Position numbers and translations under genes: made by a program. A DNA stretch of 64,000 nucleotides from Spartobacteria bacterium (lineage in GTDB: Bacteria > Verrucomicrobiota > Kiritimatiellia > RZYC01): contig RZYC01000001.1 in the NCBI GenBank assembly GCA_009930475.1, forward strand, positions 178,921 through 242,920, given 5' to 3'. Numbering within the stretch: position 1 is the first letter of the stretch; each line of letters opens with the position of its first letter. A model generated the notes under the pieces. It saw only the letters and a program-made list of their open reading frames with translations, had not been told where the DNA came from and ran no database searches. Shown here in pieces: positions 8,191 to 18,500 of the stretch.

Positions 8191-10704
8191 ATGTCTGAAA
8201 ACGTCGCAAAGCAAGATACCCCGATGATGAAGCAGTATCGCCGCATTCGTGCGGAGATCGCGGAAGATACGATTCTGTTTTTTCGTCTGGGGGATTTCTA
8301 TGAAATGTTTTATGACGATGCCAAACGGGCCGCCGGCATTCTCGATATTGCGCTGACGAAACGTCATAAAATGCCCATGTGCGGCGTGCCTTATCACGCC
8401 GCCGAAGGCTATATTGCAAAAATATTGCGTGCGGGACGCAAGGTGGCGATCTGCGAACAGATTGAAGATCCTGCTCTGGCCAAGGGCATTGTGGAACGCG
8501 CTGTGACGCGGGTTATTACGCCAGGCACGGTACTGGATGAACCCGTTCTGGAGGCGAGGAAAAACAATTATCTGGCCGGTGTCTGCCGTACGGGAAAAGT
8601 CATCGGGCTGGCACTGATGGACTTGTCGACGGGGGAATTCTGGATGGAGGAGTCTTCCGATCCCTGTGCCGTCAGTGATAATTTGATGCGATATGCACCC
8701 ACAGAATGCATTTACCCTGAAGAGGAGCGGGATGACCCTGTCTGGAAGGATTTATTTATTGCCGCTGGGTTGACTGTACTAACCCCGCATGATGATTGGA
8801 CCTTTGATGTGCAATGCGCTAAAGAGGCTCTGCTTCGTCATTTCAATATTCATTCACTGATGGGATTTGGCTGCGAAAATAAAACAGCCGGTGTTGGCGC
8901 CGCAGGCGCAGTTCTCCATTATGTAACCAAGGAACTGCATCGTAATTTACAACATGTACGACAGCTGCGGGTGAGTAATCCGCAAGAATACATGGTTGTC
9001 GACGAGGCAACGGCACTGAATCTCGATTTGATTTCCACGCGCTCGCAGGGACGTGGTGCCGACCCCACATTGCTGGGCGTTTTGGATGTGACGAAAACCC
9101 CGATGGGGAGCCGAATGTTGCGGGACTGGCTGTTGCGGCCGTTGCAGCAGCTGGATCGTATTACCGCACGCCACAATGCGGTCGGAGCGTTGTGCGATGA
9201 GTGGCGGTTGTTGCAGGATGTTCGTGAATTGCTCGGCGATGTGCGGGATTTGGAGCGGCTCGTTTCGCGCTTGAGCGCGGGTGGCGGCAATGCACGGGAT
9301 TTGCGGTCGGTTTCTTCCTCCCTCAGCGTCCTGCCTGAACTGAAGGCCTTGCTTGAGGGGCACTCCTTTGATGCACTGTCATCGTTGTCAGCGGATATTG
9401 CTACATTGCCGGACGTCTGCGCATGGATCGAACGGGCAATTGTCGATGAACCGCCTGTCACAATCAAAGACGGCGGTATGTTCCGAAAGGATTATAACCA
9501 GGATTTGGATGAACTACGCCAGGCGGCTTCGCTCGGTCGTCAGTGGCTCGCGGATTTTCAGGCCAGGGAGCAGGAGAAGACGGGGATTAAATCGCTGAAA
9601 GTCCGTCATAACAAGGTGTTTGGTTATTATATTGAAGTAACCAAAAGCCAGCTCGATGCGGTGCCGGAATCTTATGTGCGAAAACAGACACTGGTGAATG
9701 CCGAACGGTTCATTGTCCCCGAACTGAAAGAATATGAAACGAAGATTCTTGGGGCACAGGAGCGGTCGGTTGAGCTGGAATACGAGCTCTTTGTTGAGTT
9801 ACGGTCTGCTGTAGTTCAGGAAACGGTCGCGATCCAAAAAACGGCAGCGGCTGTCGCGCGACTGGATGTGCTGGCGGGTTTTGCCGAGAAAGCGCGAACC
9901 CAGCATTATACGCGTCCCATTATGAATGAGGGAACAAAGCTGGTCATTAAGGACGGGCGTCATCCGGTCATTGAGCAAATGACAGAAAATGAACGTTTTG
10001 TACCTAATGATACATTGCTGGATACGCGGGGTGACCAGTTAATCATCATCACCGGGCCGAATATGGCAGGGAAATCTACCTATATTCGTCAGGTTGCTCT
10101 GATTGTTATTATGGCGCAGGTAGGCTCTTTTGTTCCCGCTTATGAGGCGGAAATCGGCGTCATTGATCGTGTTTTTACCCGTGTCGGTGCCAGCGATGAT
10201 TTAGCACGCGGACGCAGTACCTTTATGGTGGAAATGCAGGAAACGGCCAATATCCTAAACAATGCGACGCCGCGCAGCCTTATTGTCCTCGATGAAATTG
10301 GCAGGGGTACCAGTACGTTCGACGGAATCAGCATCGCTTGGGCGGTAGCTGAATTTTTGCATGACAATGAGCAGGTTAAAGCAAAAACACTGTTTGCAAC
10401 GCATTATCATGAATTGACCGATTTGGCTCTGACCATGAGCGGCGTTAAAAATTACAATGTGCTGGTCAAAGAAAAGGGCGATAAAATTGCGTTCTTACGT
10501 AAAATCATTCCCGGTGCCGCCGATAAAAGTTATGGCATTCAGGTGGGGCGTCTGGCTGGATTACCTGATCCCGTGATTCGTCGCGCGAAAGAAATTCTTT
10601 CGAATCTGGAAGAGACCGAATTCGCCGATGGGGGTAAACCGAATCTGGCAAAGACCCGTTCTAAAAAGAAGAAAGTCTGTGAAGATCAGTTAACCTTCTT
10701 TTAG
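8191..10704 (+). CDS. mutS: DNA mismatch repair protein MutS
   Basis: An 837-residue mismatch sensor. The N-terminal domain has the mismatch-wedge motif ([14 protein letters not shown]). Core and clamp regions follow, then the ABC-type ATPase with Walker [10 protein letters not shown] (K628), signature [10 protein letters not shown] and Walker [13 protein letters not shown], ending in a helix-turn-helix and a basic tail. The wedge motif and length mark it as MutS proper, not MutS2. It starts 6 bp after secA with only a weak ribosome site, so translation may be coupled. Its stop overlaps by 4 bp the end of the convergent membrane-protein gene. Confidence 0.98.
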   Translation: MSENVAKQDTPMMKQYRRIRAEIAEDTILFFRLGDFYEMFYDDAKRAAGILDIALTKRHKMPMCGVPYHAAEGYIAKILRAGRKVAICEQIEDPALAKGIVERAVTRVITPGTVLDEPVLEARKNNYLAGVCRTGKVIGLALMDLSTGEFWMEESSDPCAVSDNLMRYAPTECIYPEEERDDPVWKDLFIAAGLTVLTPHDDWTFDVQCAKEALLRHFNIHSLMGFGCENKTAGVGAAGAVLHYVTKELHRNLQHVRQLRVSNPQEYMVVDEATALNLDLISTRSQGRGADPTLLGVLDVTKTPMGSRMLRDWLLRPLQQLDRITARHNAVGALCDEWRLLQDVRELLGDVRDLERLVSRLSAGGGNARDLRSVSSSLSVLPELKALLEGHSFDALSSLSADIATLPDVCAWIERAIVDEPPVTIKDGGMFRKDYNQDLDELRQAASLGRQWLADFQAREQEKTGIKSLKVRHNKVFGYYIEVTKSQLDAVPESYVRKQTLVNAERFIVPELKEYETKILGAQERSVELEYELFVELRSAVVQETVAIQKTAAAVARLDVLAGFAEKARTQHYTRPIMNEGTKLVIKDGRHPVIEQMTENERFVPNDTLLDTRGDQLIIITGPNMAGKSTYIRQVALIVIMAQVGSFVPAYEAEIGVIDRVFTRVGASDDLARGRSTFMVEMQETANILNNATPRSLIVLDEIGRGTSTFDGISIAWAVAEFLHDNEQVKAKTLFATHYHELTDLALTMSGVKNYNVLVKEKGDKIAFLRKIIPGAADKSYGIQVGRLAGLPDPVIRRAKEILSNLEETEFADGGKPNLAKTRSKKKKVCEDQLTFF

Positions 10705-11420
10705 AACTTGCGCACCGAAGGCTGCGCCTGCCGCTGTTTTTTTCGATGTGTATTGTGTGATTTAAAAATCGGGAGCCGCGAAATGGCCAGCGACGCAAGC
10801 CATAAGCAGATTAATCCAGCAAATAAACTGATAGCAATGTGTTCTGTCGGAAACTGCATATCTTTGGTCATGGGATGCAGCGTGATGGTCTTTATGAGAA
10901 ATAATGCGACAAGAATGGTCGATAGAATACCCATGACATAAAGGCATAACTCATTGACCCAAAGCCATAAAGGCGACTCTGTCGTAAAATTTAATTCTAA
11001 TAGAACCAAGCGGACGGGTATCAGAACAAGGAGCAAAAGAAAGAGTGTTTCAATGGTTCGTGTGGTCGGTAATCCCAGATCTCTTAATACAATGCCCAGC
11101 GAGATGAAAAAACTGATGATGAAAAAGGGCTTGCTCCAAAAAAACAATTGAGCGTGTATTTTCTTTGTATGAGGCTGTAATCGCCGGGATAGTCGGCTGA
11201 GTTCGGCATAATAAGGGCGATTGATTCGATACACTCCTGCTAAAATACACTCAAGTCCCAGTGACGATCCAAAGACAAAAATAAGCCCGGAACCCTTTAT
11301 ATAATGTAGCGATAAAAGAAGTACACCTGAAAAGCTAATGGGGATGAGTCCCCAGAGCACCGTAATACGCGCATGAGACCGCGCGTTTTTTGAATCAAAT
11401 CCATAATCATCAAACAACAT
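10701..11420 (-). CDS. Hypothetical multi-pass membrane protein
   Basis: A 239-residue product if started at the methionine at 11420 ([16 protein letters not shown]); the frame is open 20 residues further, but that would overlap the upstream RAYT. About six hydrophobic segments are visible (for example [29 protein letters not shown] and [21 protein letters not shown] stretches), with a basic C-terminus. I recognise no family or motif. It follows RAYT 1 on the same strand by 5 bp and meets mutS tail to tail. An ordinary inner-membrane protein of unknown role is the safest reading. Confidence 0.65.
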   Translation of the reverse strand: MLFDDYGFDSKNARSHARITVLWGLIPISFSGVLLLSLHYIKGSGLIFVFGSSLGLECILAGVYRINRPYYAELSRLSRRLQPHTKKIHAQLFFWSKPFFIISFFISLGIVLRDLGLPTTRTIETLFLLLLVLIPVRLVLLELNFTTESPLWLWVNELCLYVMGILSTILVALFLIKTITLHPMTKDMQFPTEHIAISLFAGLICLWLASLAISRLPIFKSHNTHRKKQRQAQPSVRKF

Positions 11421-11425
11421 GATCG

Positions 11426-12376
11426 TTACCCAGTCCCCGATGTTTGGCCCACGTCGCGAATCGTATACAAACCATTCCATCCACCCTTGATCTTCCTTCC
11501 TCCAGTGGCCCGCTTAGGTCCGAAGTAATCCCGGTTCGCTACAAAGAACTCCTCAACGAATGCTTTTGATCCCAAGACCTGTCCGTCAGTAAAATAGCGA
11601 CATCGACACAAAAAGCGCTGCATTGGTTGTAATTCAATGTCCCTGTCTACATTTCCGTACGTCAGCACCTCATCGACATACCGGCTGGACTGCTTTTGCC
11701 AGCTCCGATCGACATCTCGGCCAAATGACCGTCCTTTGTGAACCATTATCTCCACAATCCCGTTCCGTGCCACTTGCGATCCCTCCGCTGCGTCTCCCAG
11801 CCCACAAAACCGATATGCCGAAGGATCCGCAACCAACCCGGCTCGCACCGGATTCATCTCAATGTACGCAGCGACCGTGCGCAATGCTGTGCCGCCCTCC
11901 ACCAATACGCTTTTAAACCGTTCCGACCACAATGTACCCTTCCTGTTATGCAACCGATTGTACCAGAAAGAAAAACGATGTTTAACCGTCTTCATGAATT
12001 CACTTATATCATGCATTCTTCGTCTATAACGCGCCTGATCCTCCAAAATAGCATCCGTATTGCCCTGTCCGAGCCAGTCAGCCCAGCGTGCCGCAATCTC
12101 TCCCATTTCCTCCACCGAGTACAAGGCCCGCATTCGTTCCTCCAGCAATTTCTCTGAAACATCCGTTGCCCGGTCCGGTTCTTCCAGTAACAAATGAATG
12201 TGATTCGTCATTAACGCATACGTCAATACTCGTACTCCGGTAAATGCCTCCACCTTACGAATCAGTATTCGCATGTGCTCTTTTTCCACATCGCCTAACA
12301 GCATCTGACGACCAACTACGCGCGTCATGCAATGATAATAGGCAAGGTGACATCGTTTAATCCGCTTCCTTCTCAT
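11426..12376 (-). CDS. REP-associated tyrosine transposase (RAYT 1)
   Basis: A 316-residue Y1-type single-strand transposase. The metal-binding HUH motif is in MTNHIHLLLEEPD, and the C-terminal half of the Y1 core has FWYNR, LWSERFKS and YIEMNPVRAG. Such proteins cut and join REP-type palindromes and are usually single-copy domesticated genes without inverted ends. The start at 12376 (MRRKRIKR) is chosen because RAYT 2 and RAYT 3 align there; the frame is open to 12415. Beyond the core is a conserved tail of about 110 residues (CRCRYFTDG, GSKAFVEEFF, GGRKIKGGW) shared with RAYT 2, probably a DNA-recognition module (inference). Confidence 0.9.
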   Translation of the reverse strand: MRRKRIKRCHLAYYHCMTRVVGRQMLLGDVEKEHMRILIRKVEAFTGVRVLTYALMTNHIHLLLEEPDRATDVSEKLLEERMRALYSVEEMGEIAARWADWLGQGNTDAILEDQARYRRRMHDISEFMKTVKHRFSFWYNRLHNRKGTLWSERFKSVLVEGGTALRTVAAYIEMNPVRAGLVADPSAYRFCGLGDAAEGSQVARNGIVEIMVHKGRSFGRDVDRSWQKQSSRYVDEVLTYGNVDRDIELQPMQRFLCRCRYFTDGQVLGSKAFVEEFFVANRDYFGPKRATGGRKIKGGWNGLYTIRDVGQTSGTG

Positions 12377-12428
12377 GTCATCCAGTAAACCCGATCCGAT
12401 GAGATTCGTCAACATAAAACTAAATATA

Positions 12429-12446
12429 TACCTGTCACTATACTAG
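12429..12446 (+). repeat. TACCTGTCACT motif near RAYT 1
   Basis: TACCTGTCACTATACTAG lies 53 bp upstream of the RAYT 1 start. It matches 24490-24507 at 16 of 18 positions. It may be a RAYT recognition or remnant sequence. Confidence 0.4.
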
Positions 12447-12548
12447 TTTTTGTCTTGATGATTTTTTTGCTCGCGTAAAACAGGTAAAACGATTTAAAAA
12501 AGAGTTCTGTTGGTCGTAGGGATGGTTCGTTGTAGTGGGCGGTATGTT

Positions 12549-15500
12549 ATGATTTGGAATACGAGGAATTTTTTCGGGCGGATTTGCGGCATAGTGCTGT
12601 TAGCATTATGTGTGTGTCCGGGGATGCTCTTTGGGGAGGCGATGCTACAGTATTTTAATACGAGCTGGTCGGAAATAACGGAGAAAATGCCGGAACTGGC
12701 GGAGGCGGGATATACGTCGTTGTGGGTGCCGCCGCCGACGAAGGCGTCTGGCGGATTGTCGGTGGGGTATGATTTGTGGGATCCGCTGGATTTGGGTGGT
12801 CGTGATCAGCGCAGTACGGTGAAGACACGGTATGGTACGGAGGCGCAGCTGCTGCGGCTTTTGGAGGTGGCTCATCGTTTTGGTATTCGGGTGTATTTTG
12901 ACAATATTATGAATCATCGGGCGTTTGATATCCCTGGGTATAATGAATCGACGGCGATTGATATTTATCCGGGGATGGTTCCTGAGGATTTTCATCTGAA
13001 GAAAACGGAGGAGGGGTTTTATCGTAAATGGGATAATTGTCGCAATTGGCAGGACGCCTGGCAGGTGCAGAATTTAGGCTTATCAGATCTGATTGATATC
13101 GCGCATGAAACGCCCAATGATAATTTCGGTACGAATGAAGGCGATGATCATCCTAAGTGGGTTGGTGTGCGCCATCCTGATAATCCGGAATTCTATCTGG
13201 ATCTGGATCTGCCGATTCGTGTGGGGTACGAGGCGGATGGCCAGAAATATGAATGGGATGAGTATACCTTTGCCAATAAAGAGCCGTATGAAGATGTGGG
13301 GTATACCAATTCGCTGGGTGTGCTGGTGGGCGCAGGGAACGGGAGTTTTGACTGGGCGGATAGTAACGGTAATGGTCAGCATGACATGGGGGAGCTGAGC
13401 GAGCCTTTTGAGGATACCGGACTGGAACCGTCACGTTCGTCGTGGTGCACCGAAGAGTATGGTTATGGCGACGGGGTATACAACATGGGAAATCCGATCA
13501 GCGAGGATGTTGGGGCCTATCTGATTCGCGCGGTTCGCTGGCTGGTGGACAGAACCAAATGTGACGGGTTGCGTCTGGATGCGGTGAAGCATGTGCCCGA
13601 TTATTTCTTTGGTGAGTTTGGAAGTGATACCAGTGGTGCAGGGTATACGGGCGCGGCGCAGGTACAGTACAATTTATCTCACGGGATTAGTGACTGGGAG
13701 AACCATCGCAACAGCGTGTTTAATACGGAGATTCCTCGTGATGATGCGATGATGTTTGGTGAGCATCTGGGTTCCCCACCATCGGTGGACGGCTATTTTT
13801 CAGCGGGTATGCGACTGGTTGACAATGATTTACGCAGTAAATTCAATGGTATTCTCGGAAATCAGTGGTCCGGGATGACTGGGATGGATGCCGCAGGGTC
13901 TGGCGGTTATGCCCCGGCATTAGGCGTTATGCACGCGCAGAGCCACGACAATGACTATGCGGCCTGTAAAGAAATACAGCATGCATTCTATTTTACCCGC
14001 GAGGGACTTGGGCTTCTTTATACCGACGGCAATCATCATGCAGAAACATTGGGCGACAGTGGCGGAGCCTTTCCGCGCTGGGCAAATACTGCGTTTCTTG
14101 GTCAGTGGGGTGATAATAAGGTTCCTAACTTACTGTATGCACATAATCAGTTTGCCCGCGGATATCAGCGAGGCGTGTATTCCGACGATGATTATTGTGC
14201 CTATGAGCGATTGGACTGGCGGCAGGGCGGCTATAGTGATGCGGACAAAGTGACGATGCTGATCATGATCAATGATAATTACTCCAATTGTCAGAGTCGC
14301 AGCATTGATCAGAACACCAGTTTTCCGCATGTTGCGGGCGGTTATGATGCCTATTTATATAATTATTCTGAATTTGGCGGCGGATTCTACAAATACGCAT
14401 CGCAATTATGGGATGTGTGCGTTCCTCAGGGCGGCTATTTTATTTTCTCATGGAAAAATCCGGATGGGTCGCAGCTCTGGTCTCAGACCGGCGGAAAAGA
14501 GCTCACGATCTACGAAGACGGACATGAAGCGGGCTGGATGCCCTATGTGCGTTCTGACGGACCGGATGGCGACCCCGGATTTAATCCCTATGGCGTTTTC
14601 GACAGCGACCCCGCGGATTATTCCTATACATATTGGGTGCCTCGGGTCACAAAGGGAACCAATCTGCAATTCATCGCACGTGTGGATGGATCGGCCGGCA
14701 ATGTGCTGATGAAGCTGGATGGCGGTGTCGATTTAAATGGAACGGCTCCTGAAGACTATTCATGGGATCAGGCACATCGTGATAATCCGCCCACCAAAGC
14801 AGATGATGTCCTTCTCGGATATGAATACGCATCCTTCGTAAAGCGGATTCATCGTGAGAAATTTGCGGCCAAAGATGTCGCCCACAACAAGATCGGTTCG
14901 GCCGGAGCAACATCCTATGAAGCGACGATCGGAACGGCCGGCATCACCATCGCCGAAAGTGATGCAGCAAATGACTACGATGTCACTGAAACCGCCGCAT
15001 TCATCTGGCATGATCCGGAAAGCGATGCGGGACAGTTTTCGCCCGTTCCGGCTGACGCCGCCGGCGCGGATATTACGCTTTGGACGCAGACCGGCAACAA
15101 AAACAACATCAACAAAGTCTTCGTTTATTACACCACCGACGGAACCAGCTGGCCTGAAGGTGCCGGCGGCTCTGGCAAGGGTCATACACAGGTGGCTGAG
15201 TTAACTTGGGATCATGAAGATACCGGCGACGCACAGAAAGACTGGTGGCGCGGAACCATTCCCGCACAGCCGGCGGGCGCAACATTGCGTTATAAACTGG
15301 GTTGTTTCCGTCAGCAGGACGGTAGCGAATTCGCTCCCTGGGGAGAAATATGGCCGGGCGGCTCTTCCGAAGTTGCGATGAAAACGACGCGCATGGGCGT
15401 CTGGGAAATAGCCGACTTTAATGGCGAAACCGTTGATTACTACCCGCACAACGATTTCAGTGAAATGGTAACCGGTTTGGCAGAAGGCTTCCATTTTATC

Positions 15501-18500
15501 CAGGCTCGCGCTTTTCTGAAACGCGATAATGCCGCCGCCATTTATAACACTTTCAAACAAACCTTTTACTACGATGTGCAAACCCCCGGGGGCAAAATCC
15601 TCTGGCCGCAAAAAGATCATGATTCGATCGGCGGTCAGCAGTACGGTGCCGTCGTTTTATCCGATGAAACGGCGCGTGAACTGTATATCCATATCGACGA
15701 CAGCGATCCCGCCAATGACGATTATATCACCGAGGTCATGAACGGCAACGGCCGTGGATTTGAGCCCTATGAAGATCTGGACGACAGCGGCGAATATGAA
15801 GAGGGTGAGCCCTTCACAGATATCAACGGCAACGGGGTGCGTGATGCGCTGCTGGATGAATCCTGGCAGACCGCCTACGAAGATTCGTCCTTCCTGCCGG
15901 GCGCGGATGGACTGGCACGCAAATGGCAGTTTAATTATGTGAATATTCCTTCCGGCGGGTCAAACTGCGTCATCAAGGCCCGGGTCTGTGAGTGGTCGTC
16001 GTCGGACCGCAGTGCATGGACGCCCGAGATGACCGATGAACAGGGACATTTCACCACCTTGCTTCGTCAGGTCTACACCTGGGGGCCGGATCAGCGTCTG
16101 ATGGTGGCCTGGCCGCAGAAAGACGGGGATGAAGTGGGCGCCGGGTATGGCATGAAAGCCTACTTCAGCAAATCGCTGGCGGAAGGGCTGGACGAAGAAG
16201 GACTGATCGACCGTCTTACGATTCGCATTCAGAGCACCGTGTCCGGCATCGCATCCAACGGGACCATTCAGGACAAAAGCGGCTATAAGATTGTCTGGAA
16301 TGAAAGTGATGACTATCACGCATTGCTGTATACGCTGCCCAACTTATATAACGGCCAGCCCGACTGGCTGCATGGTATCGAAGTCACGCTGGATCGTGAA
16401 GGCATGGGCGATCTGGTGGCCACCCGTCTGGTCAAGGCCCGGAAGGCGGAAGAAGCCCCCAATCTGGAAATCGTCGAACCCAAAGAATATGACTCGGACG
16501 GTCGAAAGATCAATCTGGTCATTGCCGATGTAGCGAATCCTGCGGCGAAGGATCGCAGTATGCAGATACGATTGCGCACCACCACCAATGTGGTCACGCA
16601 GAGCATTTCCATGGATTCATGGCCGGCCGGCTATACTGGAACGGTTCAATTTGTGACCAATCTCATAGATACCGGTGTACAGTTCATTGACTATGAATGG
16701 TCGGGCATGATGCCGGGGTATTTCCATTTTACTGCCAAAGTCCAAACGGAAACGGGTGCTTCAAACAGTGCGGGAAGAAACTGTTACGTGAACCTGCGCG
16801 AAATGGTAACCGCCTCCACCAACAGTCTGGATGACGACGATGACGGGATCCTCGATCTGGATGAAGTCACTTCCATGGCTCTGACCAATGCGGTCAGTTC
16901 CCCCAATTCCGACCTCTGGGTGCAGCGCGAAATCTTCACCTATTACAGTTATGGAAAAACCAGCGCCACCAGTCCCGATACCGACGGCGACGGCTTATCC
17001 GATGGATTGGAACTGGGGTGGCGCGTACCGAGTCTGGCCGGCCAAACCGATACAGAGACCGATACCAATGGCGACGGGTTCAAAAACTTCCTCGCTGATC
17101 TGGATCCGCCTTTCTACAACACGTTGGATAATTACGGGAATGTGCCCAGTGTGGACAGCATTTCCAAGGGGGGCGATCGTACGAAAAAGTTGTATGGAAC
17201 CACCACTGATGCCACCAATGCCGATACCGATTATGACGGCATTCCCGACGGGATAGAAGATGCCAACCGCAACGGCTGGGTCGATGGTGATGGCGAAGCG
17301 ATACCTGTGGATTGGAATCCCTGGCTGACGCGTAACTGGCCCGACGGCGAAGTCGATCCCGGCGAAATATGGACGGAAACCGATCCCAATAATTCCGATA
17401 GCGATGCCGACGGGATCAATGACGGGTATGGCGAGGACAAAAATTTCAACGGCGTCATCGATGGCGATACCAATGGCGATCGCGTCTGGCAGGAAGGGGA
17501 GCAGTGGACCGAAACCGATCCCATCAATCCCGACAGCGATGGCGACGGTCTTCCCGACGGCTGGGAAGCCGGGAATAATTTAGACCCGCTGGACAGCGGC
17601 ACCGTCAGTTTGCGTGGCGGAACCCCCGATCTGGTGAACGGCAGCACCGCCGACCCCGATGATGACGGCTTTGACAACGGCCAGGAATACGCCAACGGTA
17701 CCAATCCATGGGTGGCCGACACCGGCATTCCGCCGCCGCCGGGAAGCATTGAAATTGGACGCGGTTTGGCACTGGGTGTGATCAACGGTGTGACTAATTA
17801 TGTAGAATTTACCGATTGGCAGGAATCAGATCTCATTGCACTGGATAATTATAATACCGAAGCGCAAAACTCCGCCGTGGATATTTACCGCGCCTGGGAC
17901 GGATACGATACATCGCGAGATATGGTGGCCTTTTATATTCATGACGGCGGTGATCCGGCTTCGGGCGGCGACGGACAATTCTATTTCCGCGTCGATTTCC
18001 ATGACTTACAAGCCAATGCCGAGGATGGCTACCTGAATGTCTATGTGGTCGTCGACATGAACAGTCCCGGGGCAGGGGAGCGCAATCTCCCCGACGAGAT
18101 TGATACCGGCACAGATATGCGCTGGGAAGCGGTGGTGGCGGTCTATGGATACAATGACGGACGCGTTTACGTTGATCTGGATCGTCAGAATAATACCACA
18201 GCCATTGCACAGAATCTGAGTGATTATGGGGTGGTGGGACGTGACCAGACGTCGGCCGACGGATTTAAACAGGCTCATTTCAATGCAGAACTGGATGCCG
18301 TTGAATTTTCCATCAGCCGTCAGGCGCTGCTGGATGCGGGATGGAACGGACTGGATTACCGCCAGCTGAATTTCCAGGCTTATACCACCAAAGACGGCAC
18401 GTCCAACGATCCTGTGGGCAGCGGCGATATCGGCGGACGTTCTGACGTGCGCGATGCGATCCGCAATGCGTTTATCTGTTCCGATTACTGGCGCGATCAG

